Source: Herbinix sp.
Lineage (GTDB): Bacteria > Bacillota > Clostridia > Lachnospirales > Lachnospiraceae
Assembly (NCBI GenBank): GCA_029238935.1
Contig: JAQZBN010000031.1
Coordinates: 1-64,000 of the forward strand
Reading direction: 5' to 3'
Length of the DNA: 64,000 nucleotides
Shown here: positions 34,605 to 43,590 of the stretch, one piece after another
Layout: every line of letters begins with the position of its first letter
How positions within the stretch are numbered: the stretch's first letter is position 1
Translations under genes and position numbers: made by a program
The notes under the pieces: generated by a model
Databases searched by the model: none
The model's input: the letters and a program-made list of their open reading frames with translations, nothing else
What the model was told of the DNA's origin: nothing

Positions 34605-34787
34605 ATTATCCTCGATATATCATATCATTTTAATAATATTATATGCATGCAACTCTAGAAGTTCTGATTTATTACATCTTTTCTAGCTCCTTTTGAAAAA
34701 TCATATTTAACTTGATATAGGCAATACTATGTGATTGGAAAGAGTAATGTTTTTAGAATCATCTTATAATACAGGAAGGGGTTTCCA

Positions 34788-35606
34788 ATGGATAAACTAT
34801 TATTTGGAATATCAGGATTACCTATCAGCAGTGGATTGAAAACTATAAATTATGCATCAGGAATTCAATATATCAAATCAATAGGACTAGATGCAATGGA
34901 GCTTCTCTTTGTAAGAAATGTAAATGTTACAGATAAGAATAGAGATAAAATATTAGAAGCTAAAGTCGAGAATAATATTTATCTGTCAGCCCATGGATCT
35001 CATTATATAAATCTAAATGCGGATGAGCAAAAAAAACAAGATCTTTCAATAGAAAGAATTATAAAAGCGATGGAGGGTTTATTAGCTGTAAAGGGAAGGA
35101 GTTTGGTATTCCATCCCGGGTTCTATTTGAAAGATTCGAAGGAAGAAACATACAATACAATAAAAGAAAACTTAATGAAACTTCCGTATAAAGGTGTAGA
35201 TTATAGACTTGAGACCACTGGGAAACGAACACAATTCGGAACACTGGAGGAAATTGTTTCTTTATGTAAGGAAATAAAATACTGCAAGCTGTGTATTGAT
35301 TTTTCACATATTCATGCAAGAGGAAATGGTACCTTAAAAGGCTATCGAGATTTTGTGAAAATATTGGAATATGTTTGTAAAGAGTTAGGAAGACCCGTAT
35401 TAGATGATTTACACATACATATGGGCGGAATAAGCTATAATGAAACAGGTGAGAGAAATCATCTTCCCTTATTAGAAAGCGATTTCAATTATGTTGAATG
35501 CTTAAAAGCAATCAAAGATTTTGATGTGAAAGGTTGTATCATTTTAGAAGGACCTCTTGTTGAGAAAGATGCAATATTACTAAAAAACACCTACAGCAAA
35601 TTATAG
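34788..35606 (+). CDS. Endonuclease IV-like TIM-barrel protein (archaeal type)
   Basis: A 272-residue TIM-barrel protein of the AP endonuclease family 2. Metal ligands fit in order: His in 'SAHGSHY', His in 'FHPGFYL', Glu in 'YRLETTGK', Asp and His in 'CIDFSHIHARG', His in 'LHIHMGGI', His in 'GERNHLPL' and Glu in 'IILEGPL'. That is the set used for three zinc ions in endonuclease IV; the 'GERNHLPL' stretch matches the archaeal branch. It may cut DNA at abasic sites, though sugar isomerases share the fold. AGGAAGGGG precedes the ATG. Confidence 0.8.
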   Translation: MDKLLFGISGLPISSGLKTINYASGIQYIKSIGLDAMELLFVRNVNVTDKNRDKILEAKVENNIYLSAHGSHYINLNADEQKKQDLSIERIIKAMEGLLAVKGRSLVFHPGFYLKDSKEETYNTIKENLMKLPYKGVDYRLETTGKRTQFGTLEEIVSLCKEIKYCKLCIDFSHIHARGNGTLKGYRDFVKILEYVCKELGRPVLDDLHIHMGGISYNETGERNHLPLLESDFNYVECLKAIKDFDVKGCIILEGPLVEKDAILLKNTYSKL

Positions 35607-35710
35607 CTCAATCGAAACCATATAGTATAAACAAATTTATTATGTTAGAATAATAAGTGTTTTGATAGATACAAAGAAATAATTGGAATAATTCACCAAG
35701 GAGATATAAA

Positions 35711-36367
35711 ATGACAAAAACATATTTTAATCCAGGCTGTGCATTAAGCATATATAAACCAGAAATGGAAAATAAGATTTTAACTTTTTTAAATGAAAAT
35801 TATGGTGAAGTTATTCTACATAAAATATGCTGTCACCATGATCCTCAGCTGGAAGCAGGTTCTGAAATTATTAATGTTTGTGCAGGTTGTGACAGGCGTT
35901 TCAGAAGTTTGTACGAGGGTATATCTACCATCTCTATTTGGGAAGTGATAGATGGATTGAATACATTTCACTACCCTAATTATAAAGGATTAGAATTATC
36001 TGTTCACGATGCTTGTCCGATACGTGGAAAGTCGCAAGTCCATCATGCAGTACGTAATCTTCTTAGAAAGATGAACATAAATATCGTGGAGACAAAGTAT
36101 CACAGCTCTAATTCAATCTGTTGCGGTGATGATTATTATCCAAAACTTCCGATCGATCAAATTCATCAAAAGATGAAGGAACGTGCAGACATGATGCCCT
36201 GTAATGAGGTTTGCGTTTATTGTGTTTCCTGTATCAAATCGATGCATATTGGGGGTAAAACACCAAGGCACTTGATGGATCTACTGATGGGTGAGACTAC
36301 GGAGCCACAGATATATGATACTGTACTATGGCATGAACAATTACAAGTGTATATTAATAAGCATTAA
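35711..36367 (+). CDS. CCG-motif (HdrB-like) Fe-S cluster protein
   Basis: A 218-residue protein with two cysteine-rich CCG motifs. The first is Cys10, Cys40-Cys41, Cys57, Cys60; the second is in 'HDACPIRG', 'SICCGDDYY' and 'CVYCVSC'. The pattern is that of HdrB, GlpC and LutA, which hold unusual Fe-S clusters for thiol or electron transfer. HdrB is about 290 residues, so this is shorter, and it has no HdrA or HdrC neighbour here. AAGGAGATATAAA precedes the ATG. A stand-alone redox partner is likely, but its reaction is unknown. Confidence 0.8.
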   Translation: MTKTYFNPGCALSIYKPEMENKILTFLNENYGEVILHKICCHHDPQLEAGSEIINVCAGCDRRFRSLYEGISTISIWEVIDGLNTFHYPNYKGLELSVHDACPIRGKSQVHHAVRNLLRKMNINIVETKYHSSNSICCGDDYYPKLPIDQIHQKMKERADMMPCNEVCVYCVSCIKSMHIGGKTPRHLMDLLMGETTEPQIYDTVLWHEQLQVYINKH

Positions 36368-36422
36368 ATAAAGCTTACATAATAAAATCTCTAAATAGTA
36401 GAGTGTTAATGAAACATGAATG

Positions 36423-36461
36423 AAATCCTTACTTTCCTTTCTGGGAGGTAAGGATTTTTTT
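36423..36461 (+). terminator. Terminator before the two-component system
   Basis: AAATCCTTAC pairs with GTAAGGATTT, reinforced by an inner TTCC/GGAG match, followed by eight T. Confidence 0.85.
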
Positions 36462-36557
36462 TCCTTTTTATGCTATAGTATAATAAAATTAAAATTTATG
36501 TAAACAGGATACAGAAAAGATAGATTGCTGTGCTAACATAAATTTGGAGGTGGGATA

Positions 36558-37235
36558 ATGGCATACAAATTATTATTGGTGGAAGATGATGCTCAGATAC
36601 GAGAAATTATAACGGATTATTTTACGCAGAAAAGTGGCGAAACCTTTGATATAGACTCTGCCAGCACTGGAATGGAAGGTCAGGAAAAAAGTATGGAGAA
36701 GGAATATGATGTTGTGCTTTTAGATATCATGTTGCCGGAAGTAAATGGTCTTACAATCTGTAGAGAACTTCGTAAAAATAGTGATGTTCCTATTGTTTTT
36801 ATCACAGCAAAAAACAGTGAGAGTGATAAATTGCTTGGATATCAACTAGGTTGTGATGATTATATATCGAAGCCGTTTTCATTGGCAGAGCTATACGCAA
36901 AGATTACCGCTCTAATCAGACGAACCAAAGGAACAGTAAGAAATGATATGATGATTGCAGGAAGAATAAAATTAAATCCTCATCTTTATACGGTATTGAT
37001 CAATGAGGAAGAAGTTATTCTGGCACCAAAGGAATTTACTATTTTAAAAATACTGATGGAGAATTGCGGTAGAATCGTAAGCCGCGAGAGCCTATTAATC
37101 CGAATTTGGGGATATGATTATGAAGGGAATGACAGAGTAGTTGATAATCATATCAAAAAATTGCGGAAATCCTTGGGAAAGGCTTCCGGTCAATTAAAAA
37201 CGGTAATCAAAAGAGGTTATAAATTGGAGGGGTAG
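36558..37235 (+). CDS. OmpR-family response regulator
   Basis: 225 residues: receiver domain with acidic pair 'VEDDA', phospho-acceptor Asp56 in 'VVLLDIMLP', Thr in 'FITAKN' and Lys in 'YISKPFSL'; then a winged-helix DNA-binding domain with 'LAPKEFTILKILMENCGR' and 'VVDNHIKKLRKSL'. GGAGGTGGG precedes the ATG. The histidine kinase gene begins 1 bp after its stop, so both are made from one transcript. The target genes are not visible; the oligopeptide transporter operon 500 bp downstream is a candidate by position. Confidence 0.95.
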   Translation: MAYKLLLVEDDAQIREIITDYFTQKSGETFDIDSASTGMEGQEKSMEKEYDVVLLDIMLPEVNGLTICRELRKNSDVPIVFITAKNSESDKLLGYQLGCDDYISKPFSLAELYAKITALIRRTKGTVRNDMMIAGRIKLNPHLYTVLINEEEVILAPKEFTILKILMENCGRIVSRESLLIRIWGYDYEGNDRVVDNHIKKLRKSLGKASGQLKTVIKRGYKLEG

Positions 37236-37236
37236 G

Positions 37237-38913
37237 ATGAAAAGGAATAGAGCGAAGCATAGGATATTTTTACGAACTTGTATTTCTTTATTGTCAGCAT
37301 ATCTAGTGCTGATGATTGGATTTAGTATATTTATGCTGTTTCAGGAAAAGAAAGTGGCAAGTATGCAATACGGTACTTATGCCAGTTATATCAGTTCCAC
37401 GGTTGATGAAATTCTAAAAGATAATGTCGATGACGATTATAAAATCATTGATACTGGACAGATAAAATGGGAATTTGTAAATAGTATAGCTAATTACACT
37501 GCTTCTAAGACTGAAATAGCGATATTTACGAAGAATTATGAATTAGTCTTTCATACCAGAGACGACTTATTATGCAGCTATACCAAGGATACCGATGGAA
37601 GAAAGTATTATACAGGATACGCGTATCTAAACCTGGATGATTGGTTTGAGGAAACGGTTGTTACAGAGTTAAAAAGCTATTATTATGCTGATACGAAAGC
37701 GAAGAAAGAAGGGGATCTGGCTGGGTATTCTATTAGTCTGGAAAGCTTTTTTGTGGAAGATGAAATGATTATTCCGGAGAAAATCAGCGTTATTCCTATG
37801 TATGCTAAGGATTTTGATAAAGATGGTCGTGTAACATCAAGTTCCGGATCACAGCAAATGTTTTATGAATCCAATTATGAGAATACGAAGGGATTAAAAA
37901 CCTTTTACCATGGTGCAATTATACCGGGCTTTGGTGAGAATGAGATAAATTCACAACTCCGAACCATGGTCACGGATGAGGAAAAGTTACGGTTGGCAGC
38001 GAATAAGTCAGAGTTGGGATCAACCGAATTCGTAAATCCGGTGACATATCGCTTTTATTTTGCAATACCTTACCAGCGTCATCTAAATCTAGATGAAACT
38101 GATCATTATTATAGTGATTTTTGGACTGTTACAGGGGTACAGGTTAACTTGTTAGAACAATGTTTGAGTACCTTAGTATTTGTATGGATCATTAGTTTTA
38201 TCGTATTTGGGATAGCAGCCCTTCTTCTCTCGACACAAACTTATAAAGTTTATAGAGAAAGAGAGGAATTTGATCAATATCGCAGGGAAACAACCAATGC
38301 CCTGGCACACGATCTGAAAACACCTTTAAGCATTATCTCAGGGTATGCACAGAATTTAATTGAAAATATTCATACGGAAAAAAGAGAATACTATGCCACG
38401 AATATCAATGGGAATGTAAATCGAATGGATAAGATCATTCGGGAGATGCTTGAGTTATCCAGATACGAATCAGACGTGATACCTTTAAAATATGATGATG
38501 TTTCACTTAGAGAAGTAGGTATTAAGCTACTTGAGCGCTATACTCAGATTTGCAATGAAAAACACATTACGACAAGCTTGGATGGAGATTCCATTGTTAA
38601 AGCCGATTTTTCCTTACTGGAAAGAGTGATGGATAACTTTTATGTCAATGCTTTGGAACAAACCCCGGAGGGTGGAGTAATTGACATTAGCATAACAGAT
38701 CATACTCTTGAATTTTTCAACAGCGGAAGTCATATACCGGATGCTGTTTTAAGTGAGATTTGGAAACCGTATAAGAAAGCAGATACATCCCGTAGTAATA
38801 CAAAAGGTTCAGGTCTCGGTTTATCAATATCAAGTAAAATACTTGATCTATATCATTTCTCCTATGGTGTAAAAAACATGGCAAATGGAGTGGTATTTTG
38901 GTTTAAATGGTAA
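37237..38913 (+). CDS. Sensor histidine kinase with large extracellular domain
   Basis: 558 residues. A membrane segment at about 11-33 and another at about 303-328 enclose about 270 extracellular residues of an unfamiliar sensor. The cytoplasmic part has the phospho-acceptor His358 in 'ALAHDLKTPL', the N box 'NFYVNALEQTP' and the G box 'GSGLGLSIS'. The G1 box is weak ('FFNSGSHI'), but the other motifs are intact. It is the cognate kinase of the preceding regulator. The hairpin at 38934-38973 ends the operon. Confidence 0.92.
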   Translation: MKRNRAKHRIFLRTCISLLSAYLVLMIGFSIFMLFQEKKVASMQYGTYASYISSTVDEILKDNVDDDYKIIDTGQIKWEFVNSIANYTASKTEIAIFTKNYELVFHTRDDLLCSYTKDTDGRKYYTGYAYLNLDDWFEETVVTELKSYYYADTKAKKEGDLAGYSISLESFFVEDEMIIPEKISVIPMYAKDFDKDGRVTSSSGSQQMFYESNYENTKGLKTFYHGAIIPGFGENEINSQLRTMVTDEEKLRLAANKSELGSTEFVNPVTYRFYFAIPYQRHLNLDETDHYYSDFWTVTGVQVNLLEQCLSTLVFVWIISFIVFGIAALLLSTQTYKVYREREEFDQYRRETTNALAHDLKTPLSIISGYAQNLIENIHTEKREYYATNINGNVNRMDKIIREMLELSRYESDVIPLKYDDVSLREVGIKLLERYTQICNEKHITTSLDGDSIVKADFSLLERVMDNFYVNALEQTPEGGVIDISITDHTLEFFNSGSHIPDAVLSEIWKPYKKADTSRSNTKGSGLGLSISSKILDLYHFSYGVKNMANGVVFWFKW

Positions 38914-38933
38914 AGTGCCATTACTTAGAAAAG

Positions 38934-38973
38934 GCTGTATTGAATGAGTTGATCATTTGATGCAGCTTTTTTT
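38934..38973 (+). terminator. Terminator of the two-component operon
   Basis: GCTGTAT pairs with ATGCAGC (one wobble), loop of 19 nt, then seven T. Confidence 0.6.
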
Positions 38974-39019
38974 ATGTTAATTATTCTAATATTGCAATTC
39001 TTTTTAGTATCTTTTGATA

Positions 39020-39051
39020 AAACTCAGAACATAAAGTTTCCTGAGTTTTTT
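39020..39051 (+). terminator. Second terminator after the two-component operon
   Basis: AAACTCAG pairs with CTGAGTTT around a 13-nt loop, followed by a T tract. Confidence 0.65.
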
Positions 39052-39294
39052 ATTAATAATTTAATAACAAATCAAAATTAAATCGGTTACATCAAAGGAA
39101 GGTATGTAATCACTGAAAAGGGGAGGTACATAAGTAATGAGATAGGAAATATGAGTATAAATTTCCATAAAATGCTATATAATTCTAAGTATTGTATAGT
39201 GAATTAGAAAATAATTCCTTAATATTACTAAATTGAGGATACATTTCCAACAATTTCCTGCGGTAATTCGTTAATAATTTACAGTAATAAACTG

Positions 39295-39323
39295 TTGACA
39301 TGAGTTGAAATTAGTTTTAATAT
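39295..39323 (+). promoter_or_regulatory. Promoter of the opp operon
   Basis: TTGACA (39295-39300) and TAATAT (39318-39323) with a 17-nt spacer, a near-consensus sigma-A promoter. Transcription would begin near 39330, about 80 nt before oppB. Confidence 0.7.
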
Positions 39324-39355
39324 ATAGGAATAAAAGTAACTATTTTATAGAGACT

Positions 39356-39388
39356 GGCAAATAAGTGAGTCACCGTTTGCCTTTTTTT
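39356..39388 (+). terminator. Terminator-like hairpin in the opp leader (possible attenuator)
   Basis: GGCAAA (39356-39361) pairs with TTTGCC (39376-39381), followed immediately by seven T. It lies inside the leader, after the promoter and just before the oppB ribosome binding site (39394-39402). It could stop part of the transcripts before the operon. Confidence 0.5.
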
Positions 39389-39409
39389 ATTGTAAAAAGG
39401 AGTATGACA

Positions 39410-40327
39410 ATGATTAAGTATGTGACAAAACGATTATTACTTGCAGCAATCACGATTTTTGCTGTAGGCACAATTACTTTCTTTCTGATGAACATGGTTC
39501 CAGGGGGACCCTTTCTTTCAGAAAAAGCAATAAGTCCAGCAGCGAAAGCAGCATTAGAAGAAAAATATGGATTAGATAAGCCACTGATAAAACAATATGT
39601 TACATATATTACGGATGCAGCTCATGGTGACTTTGGAGAAAGTTTAAAACAGAGAGGTCGTACGGTTTCTTCAATTATAGCAATGAAATTTCCAGTGTCT
39701 GCAAAAGTAGGTGGCTTTGCTATCTTAGTTTCTTTATTAATCGGTGTTCCTTTGGGATGTATCGCTGCTTTACACAGAGGGAAGTTACTTGATAATTTTA
39801 TCAATATCATATCAACTTGTGGAATTGCTGTACCCAGTTTTGTTATATGTACTATGCTGATGTATTTCCTTGGGGTAAACTTAAAACTTTTACCAACGTT
39901 TGGACTTACCTCATGGAAACATTATATTATGCCTGTAATATCCCTTTCCTTTTACCCTACCGCTTATATCATGCGACTGATGAGAACCTCCTTGCTCGAT
40001 GTATTAGGTCATGATTATATGCGTACAGCAAAAGCGAAAGGCGTACCACAGTTTGTTTCCCTTTTTAAACATGCGCTTCGTAATGCATTGCTTTCGGTTA
40101 TAACTTATATTGGACCGATGACAGCTTATACATTAACAGGTAGCTTTATCGTTGAAAAAATATTCACAATTCCAGGTTTGGGTGGAGAATTTATTGGATC
40201 CATAAGTAATCGTGACTACACAATCATTATGGGAACTACCATTTTCCTTGCTGCACTGATGGTCATTATGAATGTAATAGTTGATATTTTGTACAAGATT
40301 GTAGATCCGAGAATTAAATTAAAATAA
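39410..40327 (+). CDS. oppB: Oligopeptide ABC transporter permease OppB
   Basis: A 305-residue inner-membrane permease with six membrane segments. It has the family N-terminus 'YVTKRLLLAAITIFAVGTITF'-like helix, shortened here to 'RLLLAAITIFAVGTI', the 'GLDKP' loop, and the EAA-type cytoplasmic loop 'YMRTAKAKGVPQF'. ATG 39410 is preceded by AAAAAGGAG at 7 nt; the longer frame starting at GTG 39365 would run through the leader hairpin and is unlikely. It is the first gene of the oppBCDFA operon, which imports peptides. Confidence 0.92.
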   Translation: MIKYVTKRLLLAAITIFAVGTITFFLMNMVPGGPFLSEKAISPAAKAALEEKYGLDKPLIKQYVTYITDAAHGDFGESLKQRGRTVSSIIAMKFPVSAKVGGFAILVSLLIGVPLGCIAALHRGKLLDNFINIISTCGIAVPSFVICTMLMYFLGVNLKLLPTFGLTSWKHYIMPVISLSFYPTAYIMRLMRTSLLDVLGHDYMRTAKAKGVPQFVSLFKHALRNALLSVITYIGPMTAYTLTGSFIVEKIFTIPGLGGEFIGSISNRDYTIIMGTTIFLAALMVIMNVIVDILYKIVDPRIKLK

Positions 40328-40431
40328 GTCTTACGATTTGACGATTTTGAATTGAACATTGATGCGATAAATTGAATTTAGAAAGGATAAATGCAGATTG
40401 CTTTTATACGCAATGAGCATTAGATAAAAAA

Positions 40432-41478
40432 ATGAAAAATAATCCAATTACATTACAAAAGAAATGGAATCCTGAAGATTTCCAACCTGCTACGGAACAG
40501 GAAAAAGAAAATCTCATAGCTATGCGTGAAAGCGTTGGTTTCTGGAAAGATGGTATCAGGCGGTTAAAAAAGAATAATGTTGCTATGGTAAGTTTGGTTG
40601 TAATTACTCTTATCATGATTATATCTTTTATTGTACCTATTTTTTACCCCTACTCCTATGAAACCCAGATTAAAGGTTCTGAAAACTTAAAACCAATGAC
40701 ATATTCGGAAAAAGAAATTGAACGTATTGATGCAGGAGAAAAAGTATTTCCTCATATTCTGGGAACGGACAAACTGGGTCGTGATTATGCAATACGAACC
40801 ATGATGGGAAGCAGAATTTCTCTAATTGTTGGTATCATTGCAACTGCAATTATTTTATTAATCGGTTCAATCTATGGCGCGATTGCTGCATTCTTTGGAG
40901 GAATGGTAGACCTTATCATGATGAGAATCGTAGATATCATCTATACGGTTCCGGATATTTTATTAATTGTGCTATTATCCTTTGCATTAAAAGGTCCTTT
41001 GAATGCTTTATCAGAGGTACCAGGCTTTGGATGGATTCATACGGTTGGTGTTAACTTAATCAGCATATTTATAGTGTTTGCTTTATTATACTGGGTCGGA
41101 ATGGCTCGTATGGTACGTAGCCAGGTCCTTATGTTAAAAGAGAGTGATTATGTTACAGCTGCAAAGGCATTAGGAGCATCAAATGCAAGAATTATTAAGA
41201 AGCATTTATTAACAAACTGTATTGGAACATTGATTGTAACAACTACACTGCAAATTCCTTCCTCAATTTTTACAGAAAGTTTTCTAAGCTTTCTTGGCTT
41301 AGGAGTAGCAGTACCTTTGCCATCTTTGGGAAGCTTAGCAAGTGAAGCAATCAACGGACTAAATACCTATCCTTATCTTTTGTTTGTACCTTCTATATTG
41401 ATAAGTTTAATTATTCTAAGTTTTAACCTTTTAGGCGATGGATTACGAGATGCATTCGATCCGAAATTGAAGAACTAG
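40432..41478 (+). CDS. oppC: Oligopeptide ABC transporter permease OppC
   Basis: A 348-residue permease. A polar N-terminal arm of about 45 residues precedes the first membrane helix, as usual for OppC. 'HILGTDKLGRDYAIRTMMG' and the EAA loop 'YVTAAKALGASNARII' are conserved family stretches. It pairs with OppB to form the channel. 104 bp separate it from oppB, and the start codon of oppD lies at its very end. No strong SD is visible before ATG 40432 (only a weak GATAAA), which is odd beside its well-equipped neighbours. Confidence 0.92.
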   Translation: MKNNPITLQKKWNPEDFQPATEQEKENLIAMRESVGFWKDGIRRLKKNNVAMVSLVVITLIMIISFIVPIFYPYSYETQIKGSENLKPMTYSEKEIERIDAGEKVFPHILGTDKLGRDYAIRTMMGSRISLIVGIIATAIILLIGSIYGAIAAFFGGMVDLIMMRIVDIIYTVPDILLIVLLSFALKGPLNALSEVPGFGWIHTVGVNLISIFIVFALLYWVGMARMVRSQVLMLKESDYVTAAKALGASNARIIKKHLLTNCIGTLIVTTTLQIPSSIFTESFLSFLGLGVAVPLPSLGSLASEAINGLNTYPYLLFVPSILISLIILSFNLLGDGLRDAFDPKLKN

Positions 41479-41495
41479 TGAAAGAAGGTAGAAGA

Positions 41496-42527
41496 ATGAA
41501 AAAATATTTAGTTGAAATAAAAAATGAAAAGCTATCTTTCTTTACACCAGCAGGTGAAGTAAAAGCCCTCAATGATGTGTCCTTTCATTTGGACGAAGGT
41601 GAAGTACTTGGTATTGTAGGAGAGAGTGGATCAGGAAAATCAGTTACTGCATACAGTCTTATGGGATTAACAGCGCATCCCGGAAAGCTGATTGGCGGAA
41701 GGCTTGAGTTTAACGGACATGTCATCAATGAAATGTCGGAAAAGGAAATCAGTAAAATACGAGGGAATGAGATATCTATTATATTCCAGGATCCTATGAC
41801 AAGCTTAAATCCAGTATTTACAATTGGTAATCAGATCATGGAAGTAATATTATTACACACGAACTTAAATAGAAAACAAGCCCATGCAAGAGCGGTGGAG
41901 TTGTTAACTCTGGTAGGAATTAATGAACCGGAGAGAAGATTAAAACAATATCCTCATGAATTATCAGGTGGTATGCGTCAGCGTGTAATGATTGCAATTG
42001 CTTTAGCCTGTGAACCAAAGTTATTGATTGCTGATGAACCAACAACTGCTCTAGATGTGACCATTCAAGCTCAGATATTAGATTTAATGCTGGAGTTAAA
42101 AAATAAACTGGGCATGGCAATTATCATGATTACCCATGACTTGGGAATTGTAGCTAGTATGTGCGAAAAAATTGCAGTTATGTATGCCGGAAAGATTGTA
42201 GAATACGGAACAACCGATGATATCTTCTATCATCCGAAACATGAATATACCAAAGGGTTATTGCTTAGTATCCCACGTCTTGATGCTAGAGAGCACGAAA
42301 GACTCGTACCGATTGAGGGAACACCGATTGATATGTTAAACCCTCCTAAGGGATGTCCTTTTGCTCCAAGATGTAATAATTGTATGAAAATATGCTTACG
42401 GGAAATGCCACCGGTAACAAATATAAGTGAAACCCATTATACACAGTGCTGGATGAACCAGAAGGACGAGATGGAACAAAATCACAATACTGTTCGTAAG
42501 GAAACAGAAGGAGGTACTGTGAAATGA
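41496..42527 (+). CDS. oppD: Oligopeptide ABC transporter ATPase OppD
   Basis: A 343-residue ATPase. Walker A 'GESGSGKS', Q-loop 'IIFQDPMTSLNP', signature 'LSGGMRQRV', Walker B 'LLIADEPTTALD' and the C-terminal 'NPPKGCPFAPRCNNC' oligopeptide-binding tail with Fe-S-type cysteines are present. ATG 41496 is chosen because GAAGGTAGAAG lies just before it; GTG 41478 overlaps the oppC stop. Its end overlaps oppF by 4 bp (ATGA). Confidence 0.93.
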   Translation: MKKYLVEIKNEKLSFFTPAGEVKALNDVSFHLDEGEVLGIVGESGSGKSVTAYSLMGLTAHPGKLIGGRLEFNGHVINEMSEKEISKIRGNEISIIFQDPMTSLNPVFTIGNQIMEVILLHTNLNRKQAHARAVELLTLVGINEPERRLKQYPHELSGGMRQRVMIAIALACEPKLLIADEPTTALDVTIQAQILDLMLELKNKLGMAIIMITHDLGIVASMCEKIAVMYAGKIVEYGTTDDIFYHPKHEYTKGLLLSIPRLDAREHERLVPIEGTPIDMLNPPKGCPFAPRCNNCMKICLREMPPVTNISETHYTQCWMNQKDEMEQNHNTVRKETEGGTVK

Positions 42528-43513
42528 ATGAAAAATTAATTCAAATCGAGCATTTAAAGCAATATTTCCCTGTTGGAGGTATTGGTAAAAATAAAAAATA
42601 TGTAAAAGCAGTAGATGATGTTTCTTTTTACATTAACAAAGGTGAAACATTAGGACTCGTTGGAGAAAGTGGTTGTGGTAAAACAACGACTGGAAGAACA
42701 TTATTAAGACTTTATGAGCCTACAGCAGGACGTATCCTTTACAAAGATGAAGTGATTTTTGACAGTGAGACGAAAACTGCAGTGAATATGCTTCCATATC
42801 GTAAAAAAATGCAAATTGTTTTCCAGGATCCCTATGCAAGTCTTGATCCTCGAATGACAGTTGGAGATATTGTTGGTGAAGCAATTGATATTCATAAGTT
42901 AGCCTCCAGCAAACAAGATAGACAGGATCAAATCATATCCTTACTCCAAAAAGTTGGATTGAACTCAGAACATGCAAATCGATATGCCCATGAATTCTCA
43001 GGAGGACAACGTCAAAGAGTAGGTATAGCAAGAGCTCTTGCAGTAAATCCTGAATTTATAGTATGTGATGAACCGATTTCAGCCCTTGATGTTTCCATTC
43101 AAGCGCAGGTAGTAAATATGTTTGAAGATTTACAGGCAGAACTTGGACTTACCTACTTATTTATCGCTCATGATATCTCTGTGGTAAAGCATATATCGAA
43201 CCGTATCGGTGTAATGTACCTTGGAAAATTAGTGGAATTAGCAGATAGTTATGAATTAACATTTCATAATATGCATCCTTATACCAGATCTCTCATTTCA
43301 GCAATTCCAGTGGCTGATCCTAAAACAGCTAGAGAGAATCAACGAATTGCTCTAAAAGGTGATGTTCCTAGTCCGTTAAATCCCCCATCTGGATGCAGAT
43401 TCCGTACAAGATGTCCTTATGCAAGTGAACTTTGTGCACAGAAAGAACCGGAGTGGAAAGAAGTGACTCCAGGTCATTTTACTGCTTGTCATCATTTGGA
43501 TAAATTAAATTAA
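42524..43513 (+). CDS. oppF: Oligopeptide ABC transporter ATPase OppF
   Basis: A 329-residue ATPase, partner of OppD. Walker A 'GESGCGKTT', Q-loop 'IVFQDPYASLDP', signature 'FSGGQRQRVGIA', Walker B 'FIVCDEPISALD' and the tail 'NPPSGCRFRTRCPYA' are all intact. It overlaps oppD by 4 bp and is followed 77 bp later by the substrate-binding protein gene. Confidence 0.93.
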   Translation: MNEKLIQIEHLKQYFPVGGIGKNKKYVKAVDDVSFYINKGETLGLVGESGCGKTTTGRTLLRLYEPTAGRILYKDEVIFDSETKTAVNMLPYRKKMQIVFQDPYASLDPRMTVGDIVGEAIDIHKLASSKQDRQDQIISLLQKVGLNSEHANRYAHEFSGGQRQRVGIARALAVNPEFIVCDEPISALDVSIQAQVVNMFEDLQAELGLTYLFIAHDISVVKHISNRIGVMYLGKLVELADSYELTFHNMHPYTRSLISAIPVADPKTARENQRIALKGDVPSPLNPPSGCRFRTRCPYASELCAQKEPEWKEVTPGHFTACHHLDKLN

Positions 43514-43590
43514 TGCGATAAAAACAGTTTGTATAGGTTATTATGCGGATTGTTTCTATAAATATTAACAATACATTAAGGAGGAATTTT

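Larger units (their letters stand above)
38914..39409. other. Intergenic region, 496 bp, with two terminators, promoter and leader of the opp operon
   Basis: In order: terminator of the kinase gene (38934-38973), a second terminator (39020-39051), 240 bp of AT-rich sequence without a supported gene, the opp promoter (39295-39323), and a leader with a terminator-like hairpin (39356-39388). Confidence 0.65.

Noticed and set aside
39365-39409. Longer OppB start at GTG 39365
   Set aside because: It would translate through the leader hairpin and lacks an SD; ATG 39410 has AAAAAGGAG at 7 nt.
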